The translations under genes and the position numbers were made by a program. 64,000 bases of DNA from Acanthochromis polyacanthus. Taxonomy: Eukaryota > Chordata > Actinopteri > Pomacentridae. Within the stretch, counting starts at the first letter, position 1; the number at the start of each line of letters is the position of its first letter. Under the pieces are notes generated by a model, which was given only the letters and a program-made list of their open reading frames with translations, ran no database searches and was not told the origin of the DNA. This document shows, one piece after another, positions 23,401 through 34,721 of this stretch. The stretch spans positions 32,785,974 through 32,849,973 of the forward strand of contig NC_067121.1 of assembly GCF_021347895.1 (NCBI RefSeq). Direction: 5' to 3'.

Positions 23401-26400
23401 CAGCAGTGAGGAGCTTATGAAGCACAGACCGCAAGGAAGCTTGGGTGACAGCAGCTGCCAAGACTGGAGGGAGGAAAGAGGGAATGTACACAAACACACA
23501 CACACACACAGGTGAGTGAGCAAGGACACGCGACAGGTGAGGGCACAAATGTAAAGTCAAGTCAGAAAACACAGTTTAGATGAGAAAAACAAAGTCAGTG
23601 CAAACAGTCTTTACACCAGCCGCGGTCAAATCGTGTAAATGTCAGTTTACCGGCAAACGACTGCAGGAAATCGGAGCTTAAACAAGTGTGACACTCTCAC
23701 AAAACAACAAAACAGGATTCATTAGAAATAACAAGGGAACGCCCTGGTTAGAAACAGTCGAGCACAGTCAACCATTAATAACACAATCCAAACACCCAGA
23801 TAGCAATGAAAAGACATGACATATCTTGTTGTGCATGTATGCTTCTATCAACAGCTGTGTAAATACAAGCCTTTATATTTACCAACCATCTATTTCTAAC
23901 ACCTGCTTTGTTTTTCTTGAAATTCTAACAACTGTAAGCCCGCTGCAAACAACTGATAACACACAACTCTGAGGGAGCTGGTGTCAAAGAGAAATATTGA
24001 AAAATGGAAGCAAGCAATATGGGTGGATGTTAACGCTGCCGCAGCATAACTGATTACACAGATGCTGAAAATACACTGACACCGATATTTCAAGCCAATT
24101 AATGCTTTTAATTATGTTTTCAACGCTTCAGTTTAATAAACCGTTTTTCTTCAGGGTCACAACATAATTTCTGTCAGTCATTTTTAGCTCCAGTCGTGGG
24201 TCAACAAAGTTCAACTTGGGAAGTTTCTAAAAGATCGAAGGCTTCAAAATTATTCAAGTACTTCAGATCGTCACTAAACGAAAAGGTGATTTGTACACTG
24301 AGCAGTTTTGGTGGCCAACCAAAGCAGCATTAGGACGATGCACAAACACCTGAAGAGGATACACACAGGGGCTATTCAGCATGCAGGTACTGTACATGTG
24401 TTTCCTTCTGTCCTGCTCTCTGTGCCACACATTGTTCATTTACAGGCGAATTCCCAATAAAGCACATCTCATTTACATATTTTCCCGTTTCTGTTCTAAG
24501 GCAACAGGATGAGTATGAACACGTGGCGGAAATGAATGTCAACCAGAAATCGCTTCCAAGCTGCTGCTCTGTGCTGCTAAAATCCTACATTTGGAATTAT
24601 GACGTCGTCTGACAAACTCTTCACACGAGTTAAACGTAAAGCGCTGGGAATTCCACTATACTCAAAGAATTCAAAGCTACGACCACTGTCACAAAAACGT
24701 AACACGGCAAAGACAAAAGGAGTTGCTTTTGTTGCTGTTTTCTTCTAAAATAGCTGCCCTTTCTTTAATATACAGTGGGTCCTCACTGTATCACGGTTCA
24801 CTTTTCACAGTCTCACTCTATTGCAGATTTTTATATTTCATTTGATATCACAGATTTTTCATTATATATCAGGGGATTTTGCGGTATATAAGTATTTATA
24901 TATATATTTATTATTGTGGTGAGCTGCATTGAAGAACGACACTGGGGAAAGGATATCTGCCCTGTAATGCATTCTGCAACTAACAGATGCTTTTATTTTG
25001 ACACACAGAGAGCAGCATTAAAGAAAATGTGGCAGGAAGTCAGACACACTAGACTTCACACTCACAGTCCTGACAACATAACACTCAACCAAACTAACCA
25101 GACTGACTAAACCACAAAAACACAAACACTAAAACACTGGAACACTAACATAAACCACAACAATGACATTTAAACCTAAATGTCAATCTTGTGGCCCCAT
25201 CATCCCCCATCCTCACCCTCATTGAGCTTCGCCATGTCCATACTGCCATTGTTCATCTGCAGGTTTGCCTGTAGCGCTGGCAGCAGCTGATGCAGGAGAG
25301 CCGGGTCCTGGAGCAGCGCTGGCGACGGCGACTGGAGAGACGAAGGCACCTGCCCCGCAGAGGAGGACGAGGAGGACGACATGGTGGAGGAAGAGGAACC
25401 TAAAGCGCCAGCAGCAGAGTTCAGGCTCTGAGAAGAAGACGAGGAGGAGGAATGGCCGCAGTTGGATGCTGAGGACTGGTCCCCTGATGTGGTCTCTGTG
25501 TTGACAAGCAGTGCAATGAAAGACAGAATGAGTAAACACTGTATTCTATTTCTTCTTAATGTAAACGAACGTTGTAAATTTCATCAAAAATCTCTGGATG
25601 TCCTATATTCATGCAAAGAGTTCAGAAGAGTAACCAAAAGTCCCAAAGAAAAAGTTGAGCCACATAAATGTTTTATAGTCAAGTCATACTTACTTGTTGT
25701 GGCTTTGTCCTGCAAGGCCTCTTGTCTGTAGTCCATGTCCCTGGGGAAACTGTTTGCCGCCATCTTGACTGAATCTTTCTGTCGTTGTTCCCTGAAGCAA
25801 AGTAAACAGACTTTGTAAAGCAACAGTGACAACAAGGCAGGATCCAGGCTGCAGTCTGTACCTTCAGCTAGCGTTAGCGTCCTAACAATGGTGCTGCTGC
25901 CTGATGCTGTAATGTATGGCTCTGCATGAGAATGAGACTCCTGTGGCTGATCACTGTCGGGTCTAAAATTCAACAGCGTTCAGCGTTTCAGTATATTAGA
26001 ATTCAAGAGTGTCTCTTGCCTCTCCAACAGGTCCTTGGGCTTCTCCCACTGGGAGACCTCAGTTCTACAGTTGTAGTAGTACTTTTTTCCAGAGGAGCTA
26101 ATGTGTTCTGTCCAGTCATCTGCTGGGTCCTGGTGCAGAGAGAAGAACAAGAGACATTACAACACTAAAAAGTCACAAGAACACGTTAACCCTGTGAGAA
26201 CCAAGCAGTTTGTCAGGTGTTTGTTACTCCTTTGACATTTGTACTCAATGTGGGCTCAAGTTATAGTGATATGCCAAAAATCATTCCAAAAAACAAAGAA
26301 GAAAGTTGAATATCTTTGACTACTTATTTTACAAATATAAATGATGAAAAAAACTGAAATCAACATGTACAACATTTCTGAAAGTGTGCTGATAGGTGCT

Positions 26401-29400
26401 AACACTGGAAAAAACTACATTCCATTGAATTTCACCTCTAACATTTTAGATTTTATCACCTGCTGTTCTCCTATCTGTTCTGTGTAAATCCTGCCTGCAG
26501 ATAAGTCTTAAAGTCTTTGAATTCTTCTCACATGATTGTTAGTTGCAACTGTGTCAGTTTTAATTTTTCAACTGTACAACCTTTTTTTTTTTTTTTTTTT
26601 ACATAATCTGAACGGTGCAAATGTTTTATTTTTGACACATTTTAAATGAGATATGCAGAATAATATGTTATGCTGAGATTGATTTGATTTTTCTGAAATT
26701 TGTTCTGACAAATGATTACTGCAACTTAAAAAAGAAAAAAAAAGTGTATTTTGAACCTCATGGAATTTTTTGGGATTCAGAGGGCAAACAATGAATAACA
26801 TCATTTTTATTCAATAACCAAGTCAAGAAAAACGGAATACAGCCAGCAGCAACAGGTGATAATTTACATGAAGATGAGGTTGAAAAATGCAAAGCAAATG
26901 GAGAAAAAGTAGAAAAGAAGTCCAGAGTTTAATTTCTGGCCTGAATAACTTCTCCTTGCTAAAATCATTAACTTAGTTTAAGTTTAACGCCTCAGCAACT
27001 CAGTGATCAGCACTGCTGCCTGGTCAGAGCGTTTTTGGCTAAAAGGTTCAGAGTTCGATCCCATCACCCACAAAGAGTTCAATCATTGTCCTGGGAAATT
27101 TTGTTATCACAACAGTATTCTGACAAGCAGAGCTGGATACAGAGTCCACAAAACTGTCTGGCTCACAACACTGTATGCTGTTTGTTCTTCTGATTGCCAA
27201 CGCATTGTCAAGTTCCCGTTTACTGCCTTTGACAGTCAGGATGGAACCTTTCCAGTTGTGTTGGGATCAGTGGGGAACATCGCCGTCTCAAAATGTTAAC
27301 AGGAGAAGGGCAGCTTGAACGGCGTAGACACAGATGTTCCTGACAACTGAACTTAAAGTTGGCCTTTAAAAATCATGTTTGCTTTGCACCACAGTCTTAG
27401 TTCCGCATTCCTTCCAACACTGATTAAAATGCAGTTATTCTCCAGATTTATTAACTGGCTGTTTAGTACAAAAAATGTCAGAAAATGGTGAAAGATGTCG
27501 AGCAGCGTTTCCCAAATCCCAGGATAACGTCCGCAAAGGTCTTATTTTGTAAATGGGCTGAAGCTATTGAGTTTAAAATCATAAAGTAGTAAAGAAGCTG
27601 CATAATACTCACATTTTACCATCTGAAATCAGAGAATTTGGCCTTGACAGACTCCTACATGATCAGAATTGTTGGCAGTTCATTTAAAAGTTGACAATTA
27701 ATTGATTAATTGTTGCAGCTCTGTCCAAGAAAACAGAAAGCTAAGAATTCTGGATGTTGCTGCAGTTTCCACTTTTTCAATGACAGGCCTTTTCCTCTGT
27801 TTTTTTCCGGTTGTAGACCACCAATTTCAACAATAATTGCACCTTTCATGTGCATCGTCGAGTTTCACAACATAAGTCAGTTTCCAGTGGTGAAATTCCT
27901 CTTTAAGCTGTAAGCAATCACACCTGCCTTTTCTCCAGTAAACACAGCTTTTCAAGACTCAAGCAGCAGCAGCAGAGTAAAATGCATTTTTTAGTTTGAT
28001 ATAACCTCAGATTAGGGCTGAACAAATACTTGATTTTATACTGAAATCTGGATTTAAAATAACACAACTAGCCAATCACAAAGCCTCCTTTAATTAATTT
28101 ATTTTTGTTCTTCTAATCAATGCTAGATGTCCGACCCAGGATTGAAACTGTTGTGTCAACGGTTTTACAATTTCACACCACGTTCCTGGTGCAGCACACT
28201 TTTTATACAGACATGCTCTATCAAAGGCCACAACTAGACCGCAATCGAATCATAATATCTGCCATAAAAAGCAAAATTTGAAATTTGTTAAGCCCTCCTT
28301 AAAACAATGCAAACATATTTTTGTTCGTCGATATAGTATAAATAAAACAATTAAGCCCATTTGCCAGTTTCAGAGGCAAACAAAAATGATTCAGGTTCTC
28401 AACTGAAATCCTTTATGTCGATGTTTTGGGCAGTCAACCTTCCTTAGAAAATGGCAACAGCATACATGATTCCATATACATATTCAGTCCATATAAGTCA
28501 TGTTCCTTCAGTAAGTAAACATCCTTTCCTTTCCAGCCTTAATAATGAATAAGGCTTTTCAGTCTGGATGTGAGCTGGTATGTTTATTATTAATGATCAT
28601 GCATACTCTCAAATCCACTCAGCATGTACATAACCTTCCTTTACCCTGCAGGTAAAGCTAGAGCACCAAGAACACAAAATTTGACATTGTATAAAGAAGT
28701 ACTCTTAGGATAACTATGGACATATATTTTAGAATATAGCAGTGTATTATTTAGCATTGCTATTGCTCTTGAAACACTTTTGGACTGCATGAAAAGCAGT
28801 TCAGAATTTTCTGACAGAACATATTTATATGATTGTTGTTGTTGCTACTGTTACCATGATAATTACACAATTATAATAGAATATAGAATTTGCAAGCAGC
28901 TTTCGATCATTATTTTTTTGCACATTCAAATTTGTAACAGTTTAATAATGTCACGTATGACCAGCTGGCACACGTTTGTAGGACAACATATACAGTGGGT
29001 TGTTGGTGTGTGTGGCATCACTAAAATAACGTGCTTCCCCTTCACAATGACACATGGAAAATCTTTTGAACGGGGAAGTCTACAATCTAATCACATCATC
29101 TTTACACCATAAAGACAGCCTGTTAATTAAATATAAAATTTCAATCTAGCATTTGATAAATGACTGCACAGACAGAGGAAGAAGCCTCTGCATAACGCCA
29201 ATCATACAACGCTCCAAAGTAGCATGACTGCATTTTCTACAGGAAGCAGTGAGGGTTTACTATCAGATAACCGTGGACAGCGCCTTACCCTGTCTGCAGG
29301 CTTGCTCTGAGTCGCGTGAGAGTCGGCGCCATGGTGGGAGCTGTTGTTGTGAGAGTTCTCCTGAGGAGAGCCGCTGGTCCCTGCAACAAAGACGTTTATC

Positions 29401-32400
29401 GAGTCATAAAAAATGCACAACACTGGCTTGACTATAATTTCTTGAGAGTTTGCTTCATTTACATTTTAGCAGTTATGTTGTGACCAGAAAGCAGTGAAAA
29501 CACAAAATTATCCAAAGCTTTATCGTGTTCTCCAGGACAGTTTGAGAGTTCGAAATCCACAATAATTAGAATTAGTGTATAGGATGAAACAAGTCTATAC
29601 AATATGCCAAAGATCAGCATAAAAAGGTGATGGTGATGCACTGATATCAGCAATGAGGGTGAGTCTGATTACTGTGGTCTGTACCGCTCAGATAAAGCTG
29701 CATCCCATACCACTTTACAGCAACATTACCCTCTCACTGGTTGAGCTGGTAGGAAGTGGAGGATCAATGTCAGGAGTTTGGAAATGTCTTGGATAATCGA
29801 AAAAGCAGAAAATGCAAACTATGCTCTGCTAAACTGTCAAAAGGAGAAGTGAAGAATAGCTCTTTAATACAAGCAATCTGATAAAAACCATCACAGCAAA
29901 GAGTTCAAAAGTTTGCTAATAAGAGCAACAGGAAACAGCAACAACCAACTCTGCAGTAAGCATTGAAGAAGCGAGATAAAATTTTCAGAGACAACCAGAA
30001 GCCTGAAAAATAACTGAATCTCTCACACTGAACATTCATGTCAGTTGCAGATGATGTGGGAATTCCTCATCCTTCTTCAATACTGGTATGAGAGTAAGAC
30101 ATTCCCAGCCATCACCACACCACAGAAACCATACTTATCAGGCCTGCATGACTTTGCGAAAAACGCCCATCAACAGCGTGTTGCAGGACACTTTGGTGAG
30201 GATTTCACTCTACAGAGAATCTCTCTATATGCAAAGCAGCTCTGGGGTTTGCAAACTGGATGAGCCTCAGCAGGTGTGTTTGATGATACGGTTCAGATGG
30301 GGGACATTCTGAAAAGTTCTGTTCATGTTGTGAAGCTCAGGATAATGCCAAACACATGATCAAGGCCATAAGTGATGGCGACTCCCTAGCCTGTCATGTG
30401 TCACTCACACCCCCCAGATGGCTGTTAACAAAGGTGTTTTTGGTCAGAAGTGTTGCAGACGTGAAATGGTTAGACATTTCAAACATTCCCCCTTGGCCTA
30501 CACCTGCCTACCCAGCCAGTGCTGCCAACCACCTGGAACTACATGAACTACATGCTACAGTCTGAATAGTTGGGTCTGATTATAGCAATCTCAATGCTTG
30601 CCTCTGGACACTTGTAAAGAAAGCGGCTATGTGATCTGGCTGTGAATGCTTTGGCAACAGATGATTCTTGCTATGAATGTGCTTCAGAGACTTCTCACCA
30701 AAAAAAAAAAACAGATGAAGGCATCCAAACAATGAGGACATTAGCAGCAGCTATCAAGACACGTTATACTAATGGAAACACTCTACAACATGCACTGCGA
30801 CTGTACTAGATCTCAGGTAAAGTGTATTTTAGACGTCTATGTGTGTCCATCTCCAGATACTTCTCAAGTACTCATACTGGTACTCGGTATGGACAAGTAC
30901 ACGAATCTGACATAAAATTGTACCAGGGCATCCCTAAAGAATGTCTGATTTAACTTCAGAGAGCACTGCTATTGATCAGAAGACTCTGCTGGTCAGTAAA
31001 GCAGACACAGTGAACCAAAGGTTTAGCTGCAGTCTACTGAGGTTATTGCAGGATCAAGGGTCTCTTGCTTCCTGATAACAACACTTTATAACTTACAATT
31101 TCGGGCACCCAGCCAGCTGAGCTATCTGCGTGGGTGACCCATGAATAGGGGCTATAGTCTCCAACGCAGCAGTCATGGGTTCGAATCCATTCATGGCAAT
31201 TTACTGCATGTCATTCCCTGTCTCTCTCTCTGTGTCCTGTCTAATAAAGGCAAAATGCTCAACAAATATTAACTGTACAACTTACAATTTCATGCATGTG
31301 CAAAGCCACCAGACCCAGGCTTACCATTTTTTCCTCTAAGAGCATGAGCGGCTTTTGCCTTGCCATGTCCAGTGTTTTCTCCATGTCTGCTGACAGGACT
31401 TTCGTCTGAGCGTCGCAGCATCTTGTAAGGCGGTGTGGGATCCGACGATCCATCGCGCACCTTGTCATAACGGTGAAGGCTGCTGGATTGGCTCTTTGGC
31501 TGAGATTTATGGGTCTAGGAAGGATAATGCACAACAAATATAGACTTGTTCGGATGTACCCAGTCTTACATTGATGTCTTTATAATCCTGGAGCAGGAGA
31601 TGTTTTCATTTCAACTTGGTAATAAAACCTTGCCTCCAAAAGACACACATCTGCACCACAGAAGAATACTGGCATCTGACATTTTGATGAAGATATATTT
31701 TTAATATAGCATTCTAAACAAAAGAAAATTAGATCAATACACAAGTCCACTCTGTATAAACTGTTTAGATTTTGCAATAATTTCCTGAAAGATATCATCT
31801 GTGTGAAATATGAACAAATATTCAGATTGGAATATACAGCCAAATTTCTCTCTTGTGCAACATTTGTTGATAGTAGATGTCGCACATTTGGGTATTGAAA
31901 CTGCAACATTGTTCAGCAATGGTCAAAGACATTGAAATGTTAACAAGATGAATTTAAGAGCAAGCTCGGACTATTCACAATACAAACTATGAAAGGTTAA
32001 GTGACAGTCATGCAGTTAGACTTGAGGTTTATGTTGTGCCACATTATTTCTAAGTGACATTATTATAGAGAACTGCCACAAGAGATAAATTAGGGTTAGC
32101 AAAACAGGAAGACAAAGCGGTTTCATTTTAATGGACAGATAACGGACGCCTTGATTAGCTCCGTTAGTAGACCATACTGACAGGTGACAGCTAACAAATC
32201 AGCCATGTCATACCTGATAGGATTGTGAATCCCTTCTGTCGTTGCACCTGTGGGAGAGACACAAAACAGACGTTACAGGCAGTTTAACGGCTAAGCTAGG
32301 TTAGTTTTCTTTGCTCAGCGACACACTTTCTGAAGCATATTTAGTTAGCTAACTAGCTACCGTTAGCAAAGTTAGCTTGACTTGCTAGCTTATTAGCAGC

Positions 32401-32706
32401 TGATTGCTCCCATTGCCACAAAGAATGGTAAATAATTGATAATATTGGACACGTTTTGTTAATGATACGCCTTGTACAAGCAGGTTTTAGCATTACCGTG
32501 TTAGTTAGCTAACGTTAGTCGAGAAGAAATAACCGGAACCCACAGCTAACTAACTGCAGGTAGCTGTTAGCCGCGATAGCTAACGGTTAACCTGAAACCG
32601 TCAAAACAAGAAACGAGATAAACCCCTCGGTTATATTTTTAGTTCAACGTGAAGGTTGGCGTTACCCATCGCTGACTCTTGTTGGTTTCCTTGCATACAT
32701 CACCAT
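19746..32706 (-). CDS. wac: WAC, WW domain-containing adaptor with coiled coil (13 coding exons)
   Basis: Nuclear adaptor. In the known family the C-terminal coiled coil binds RNF20/RNF40 and the WW domain binds RNA polymerase II, promoting H2B ubiquitination; roles in autophagy and cell-cycle checkpoints are also known. Exons read on the minus strand: 32706-32666, 32247-32214, 31514-31325, 29380-29289, 26129-26020, 25791-25694, 25495-25217, 23463-23347, 22430-22285, 22091-22000, 21485-21299, 20031-19904, 19815-19746. Phases join without a break into 528 codons including TGA (527 aa; human WAC is about 647). The start MVMYARK matches the family N-terminus, and the end [12 protein letters not shown] matches its C-terminus. 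WW domain is at about residues 123-153 (W125, YYY136-138, W147, P150). Exon 7 is serine-rich, then comes the [14 protein letters not shown] motif. Coiled coil lies at about 463-520. Intron 5 has a GC donor. Compared with human, about 100 residues after the WW region are absent. Teleosts have wac paralogues; I cannot say which this is. Confidence 0.95.
20361..20397. repeat. C10 followed by (CA)n microsatellite in wac intron 11
   Basis: A run of about ten C then about thirteen CA units. Simple sequence. Confidence 0.9.
22716..23162 (+). mobile_element. TTAA-flanked MITE (piggyBac-like), copy 2, in wac intron 8
   Basis: Flanked by TTAA on both sides (22712-22715, 23163-23166). The ends CCCTCGTGTC and, reverse-complemented, CCCTCCTGTTGTCC form short terminal inverted repeats. 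It shares GATGTCCATATTT, TTTGAACATTTTT, AAAGTTTTACTGATATAT and a GGTGCC segment near one end with copy 1, read on the other strand. Non-coding, 447 bp. Confidence 0.75.
24770..24910. repeat. Probable dispersed repeat in wac intron 7
   Basis: CAGTGGGTCCTCACTGTATC, then ACGGTTCACTTTTCACAG and a later GGGGATTTTGCGG resemble a widespread vertebrate 'cacggttcacttttcgcgg' repeat. Class not assigned. Confidence 0.35.
25217..25495 (-). CDS. wac: wac exon 7, serine-rich and [10 protein letters not shown] segment
   Basis: It reads TTSGDQSS, then several serine runs, then [19 protein letters not shown] and MAKLNEG before a GTGAGG donor. The second half matches the conserved WAC motif of the form LLQDPNLLRQLLPALQ. 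It follows exon 6 after only 201 bp. Both other frames and the opposite strand are open here because of the GC-rich serine and glutamine codons. Confidence 0.9.
26020..26129 (-). CDS. wac: wac exon 5, WW domain
   Basis: This exon encodes the WW domain. The first tryptophan lies in DDWTEH, the aromatic strand is KKYYYNC, and the second tryptophan and proline lie in SQWEKPK. The 3' junction reads AG then GCAAGA. Exon 6 starts G-GAA-CAA, which restores the family sequence ER-EQRQK, so the donor must be GC rather than GT. Confidence 0.93.
26130..29288 (-). other. wac: wac intron 4 (largest wac intron)
   Basis: About 3.16 kb. A tRNA-like head, GATCAGCACTGCTGCCTGGT, with GGTTCAGAGTTCGATCCC at about 27004-27063 suggests an old repeat. 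Otherwise A/T-rich with no exon evident. Confidence 0.5.
26582..26600. repeat. poly(T) tract in wac intron 4
   Basis: Nineteen consecutive T. It could be the A tail of a minus-strand retro-insertion, but no recognisable retroelement adjoins it. Confidence 0.8.
31103..31278 (+). mobile_element. tRNA-derived SINE in wac intron 3 (13-bp TSD)
   Basis: Head GGGCACCCAGCCAGCTGAGC (box A region), box B GGGTTCGAATCC near 31168, then TGCATGTCATTCCCTGTCTC and the tail AATAAAGGCAAAATGC. Perfect target-site duplication AACTTACAATTTC at 31090-31102 and 31279-31291. It is antisense to wac and its right TSD ends 32 bp from the exon 3 splice donor. Confidence 0.85.
32281..32600. repeat. GCTAAC/GTTAGC-rich cluster in wac intron 1
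   Basis: Dense short motifs built from GCTAACG, GTTAGC and AGCTAACTAGCTAC, including TTAGCTAACGTTAG near 32510. The same word set builds the tandem array at 49620-49858. It lies just downstream of the wac start. Confidence 0.6.
32666..32706 (-). CDS. wac: wac coding exon 1 (start codon)
   Basis: The ATG is the complement of 32704-32706. It opens [14 protein letters not shown], close to the known WAC N-terminus, and ends in phase 2 at a GTAAC donor. The next exon (32247-32214) continues [11 protein letters not shown] in frame. Confidence 0.9.
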
Positions 32707-33010
32707 GAAGGCCGTGGTGATGTGTGTGTGTGTGAGGGGGGGAACCGTGGCCTCCTGTCCGTCCGCTCTCTCAGCTCGTTTCTCTTCAGTCCGTCCGGCC
32801 GAACACGCAGCTACAGGTCAGGCACCGGGCAGCAGCTCTGCATAGCGGGTGGTCGTTCCTGAAAGCCACCCTCAGCGCATCATCTGGCATCAGAGACGGT
32901 ACCGACGGACCCGAGCGATGGAGCAGAAAGCAGCAGCTGCGGCAGGAAGCGGAGGAGACCGAGTCCCGGTAACGTTTAGATGCGGACGTCAGGAGACCGG
33001 GGACCCTTCA
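32707..33010. promoter_or_regulatory. wac: GC-rich wac promoter / 5' UTR, possibly bidirectional
   Basis: Immediately upstream of the wac ATG the sequence becomes clearly richer in G+C and CpG than its surroundings (for example around 32785-32800 and 32897-32985). This is what a housekeeping CpG-island promoter looks like. The wac start site should lie inside it. On the plus strand an ATG at 32918 begins a short GC-rich frame followed by a GTAACG donor-like site near 32970, which would fit a divergent transcript. Human WAC has a divergent lncRNA, WAC-AS1. No TATA box was recognised. Confidence 0.55.
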
Positions 33011-33179
33011 AAATATAGGTTCAATTAGCCAACATGTCAGTCTGATCGTGTGGAGCAGAGGAGTGTGTGTGATGAAGAAAAACAGGAGGAAAACAGAAAA
33101 TATAGAACGAAACAGAAAGGAACAGAGAAACGTATGATAAACGGGACAGGATATTGCAAAATAGAGCCTCACCAGTGAA

Positions 33180-33470
33180 CGGGAACCTTAAAAAAAACGT
33201 TCACAGAAGGTTTCTGTTTTCTGGGCTGCGTTTCCGATAAACTGTGCCGTTCTTGTGAAATTGTGCAAAATTCAAGAAATACTACAAAAAATGCCATGAA
33301 ACGTTTCCTGAAGGCTCCTTTCTCTTTACAGTAAATTGCGACTTAAAAAAATAATTCTACAAAACTAACTGTCAGAGATTGTTCCCTGGAGGTTATTTAC
33401 CCTTAAAGTAAACTGTAAACTTTAAATAATAATAATATAATGTATAAACGCTAACTGTCAAGGAACGTCT
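33180..33470. repeat. Degenerate GGAACGTTCCCTGAAGG repeat, left block
   Basis: Repeated pieces such as GAAACGTTTCCTGAAGG, ACTAACTGTCAGAGATTGTT and AAACTAACTG recur about every 80-120 bp and continue at 34722-35110, after the Tc1-like insertion. The family resembles a fish repeat built on GGAACGTT. Confidence 0.45.
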
Positions 33471-33603
33471 GTGTGTTTGTATACACTACCGGTCAAAAAA
33501 GTTTGGACACCTTCTCACTTATTGTTTTTTTTATTTTATCTTATTTTCATAACTATTTACATTGTGGATTCTCACTGAAGGCATCAAAACTATGAGTGAA
33601 CAC

Positions 33604-34090
33604 CATAGACTGTATATAAAAATGGACGTAGCATCTGGCTCCAAAACTGAAGCCCATCCACAAGTATCAAAAACTTGCAATGTCACGCTGTCCGCTAGGG
33701 TTGGCTCCAAAAAGCTTTTGCTCCATAGACCCCAATTCATTTTTGGAAAAAATAAAATTTGATAGACTGATTTTCTACAGCTCAGGGTTTTTTTCCCATT
33801 AGTTTTCATGGTCAAACTGAGAGATCAGGTGGCCGATCCTAAAATAAATCAATACTGAATTTTAAATAAATTGTTAAAGTTGGCGGAGCCAGGGGGCACG
33901 GCTATATTTGATAGACAGTCCCATAGACTGGTCCTGCCTCGAGTTGCTCTCCGGTCCAGCCTGTTTGATGATGCTTTTTACGTCACTGGCTCCAAAAAAA
34001 TCCAAAATGACGACCAGGATGGAGCAAAATCCGTGCTTCATTTTCTCGGTGCTGAAACCAACGGGTGACGTCACGGTTAGTTCACGCCTG
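33604..34090. mobile_element. Nested 487-bp element with 8-bp target-site duplication
   Basis: Begins CATAGACTGTATATAAAAAT and ends GTTCACGCCTG. It is flanked by GTGAACAC at 33596-33603 and 34091-34098. Removing it and one repeat restores the host text ATGAGTGAACACACATGGAA. Eight-bp duplications are typical of hAT elements, but clear terminal inverted repeats are not visible. The sequence is a family I recognise from fish genomes; no coding capacity. Confidence 0.7.
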
Positions 34091-34238
34091 GTGAACACAC
34101 ATGGAATTATGTAGTAAATAAAAAAGTGTGAAATAAGTCAAAACATGTTTTATCTTTTAGATTCTTCAAAATAGCCACCCTTTGATGACTGCTTGTACAC
34201 TCTTGGCATTCTCTCAATGAACTTCATGAGGTCGTAAG

Positions 34239-34495
34239 GGAAGGAAGGAAGGAAGGAAGGAAGGAAGGAAGGAAGGAATGAATGAATGAAAAAAGAAGGA
34301 AGGGAGGAGGAGGAGCGGAGGAAGGAAGGGAGCAACTGAGGGGAGAGGAATGGAGGAAGGAAGGGAGGATTGGTAGAAGGGAAGAAGGGAGGAGGAGTGA
34401 AGGAAGGAAGGAAGGAAGGAGGAGGGGAGGAAGGAAGGGAGCAACTGAGGGGGTAGGAAGGGAGGAAGGAAGGAAGGAAGGAAGGAAGGAAGGAT
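34239..34495. repeat. (GGAA)n-derived microsatellite
   Basis: Purine-only plus strand made of GGAA, GGGA and GGA variants, with an approximate internal duplication of GGGAGCAACTGAGGGG. Its translation creates Pro-Ser-Phe frames on the minus strand. Confidence 0.9.
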
Positions 34496-34721
34496 GAAAT
34501 AGACCACAAAGGGAAGGCAAAAGGGCCAAAAAGTGCTCAGCATCTCTGGGAACTCTTTCAATACTGTTGGAAAACCATTTGAGGTGACTACCTCAAGAAG
34601 CTCAATGAGAGAATGCCAAGAGTGTGCAAAGCAGTAATCAAAGCAAAGGGTGGCTATTTTGAAGAATCTAAAATATAAAATATGTTTTGACTTATTTCAC
34701 ACTTTTTGTTTACAACAAACA

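Larger units (their letters stand above)
33486..34720. mobile_element. Internally deleted Tc1-like element with inverted arms, nested insertion and GGAA array
   Basis: Starts CACTACCGGTCAAAAAAGTT, a terminal motif of a fish Tc1-like family. Left arm 34127-34236 (GTGTGAAATAAGTCAAAACA through TCTTGGCATTCTCTC) pairs with the reverse complement of about 34590-34706. Between the arms is a (GGAA)n array instead of a transposase. The left arm is interrupted by a separate insertion at 33604-34090. The right outer end opposite 33486 is missing. Confidence 0.7.

Noticed and set aside
25219..25539. Open frames in other frames and on the opposite strand of wac exon 7
   Set aside because: Shadows caused by GC-rich serine and glutamine codons; only one frame joins the neighbouring exons.
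31103..31278. tRNA gene (A and B box present)
   Set aside because: The tRNA-like part is followed by a SINE body and flanked by a target-site duplication; the cloverleaf is not complete. Same for 14850-14992 and 37526-37677.
34150..34561. Overlapping minus-strand frames rich in Pro, Ser, Leu and Phe
   Set aside because: They are translations of the (GGAA)n microsatellite.
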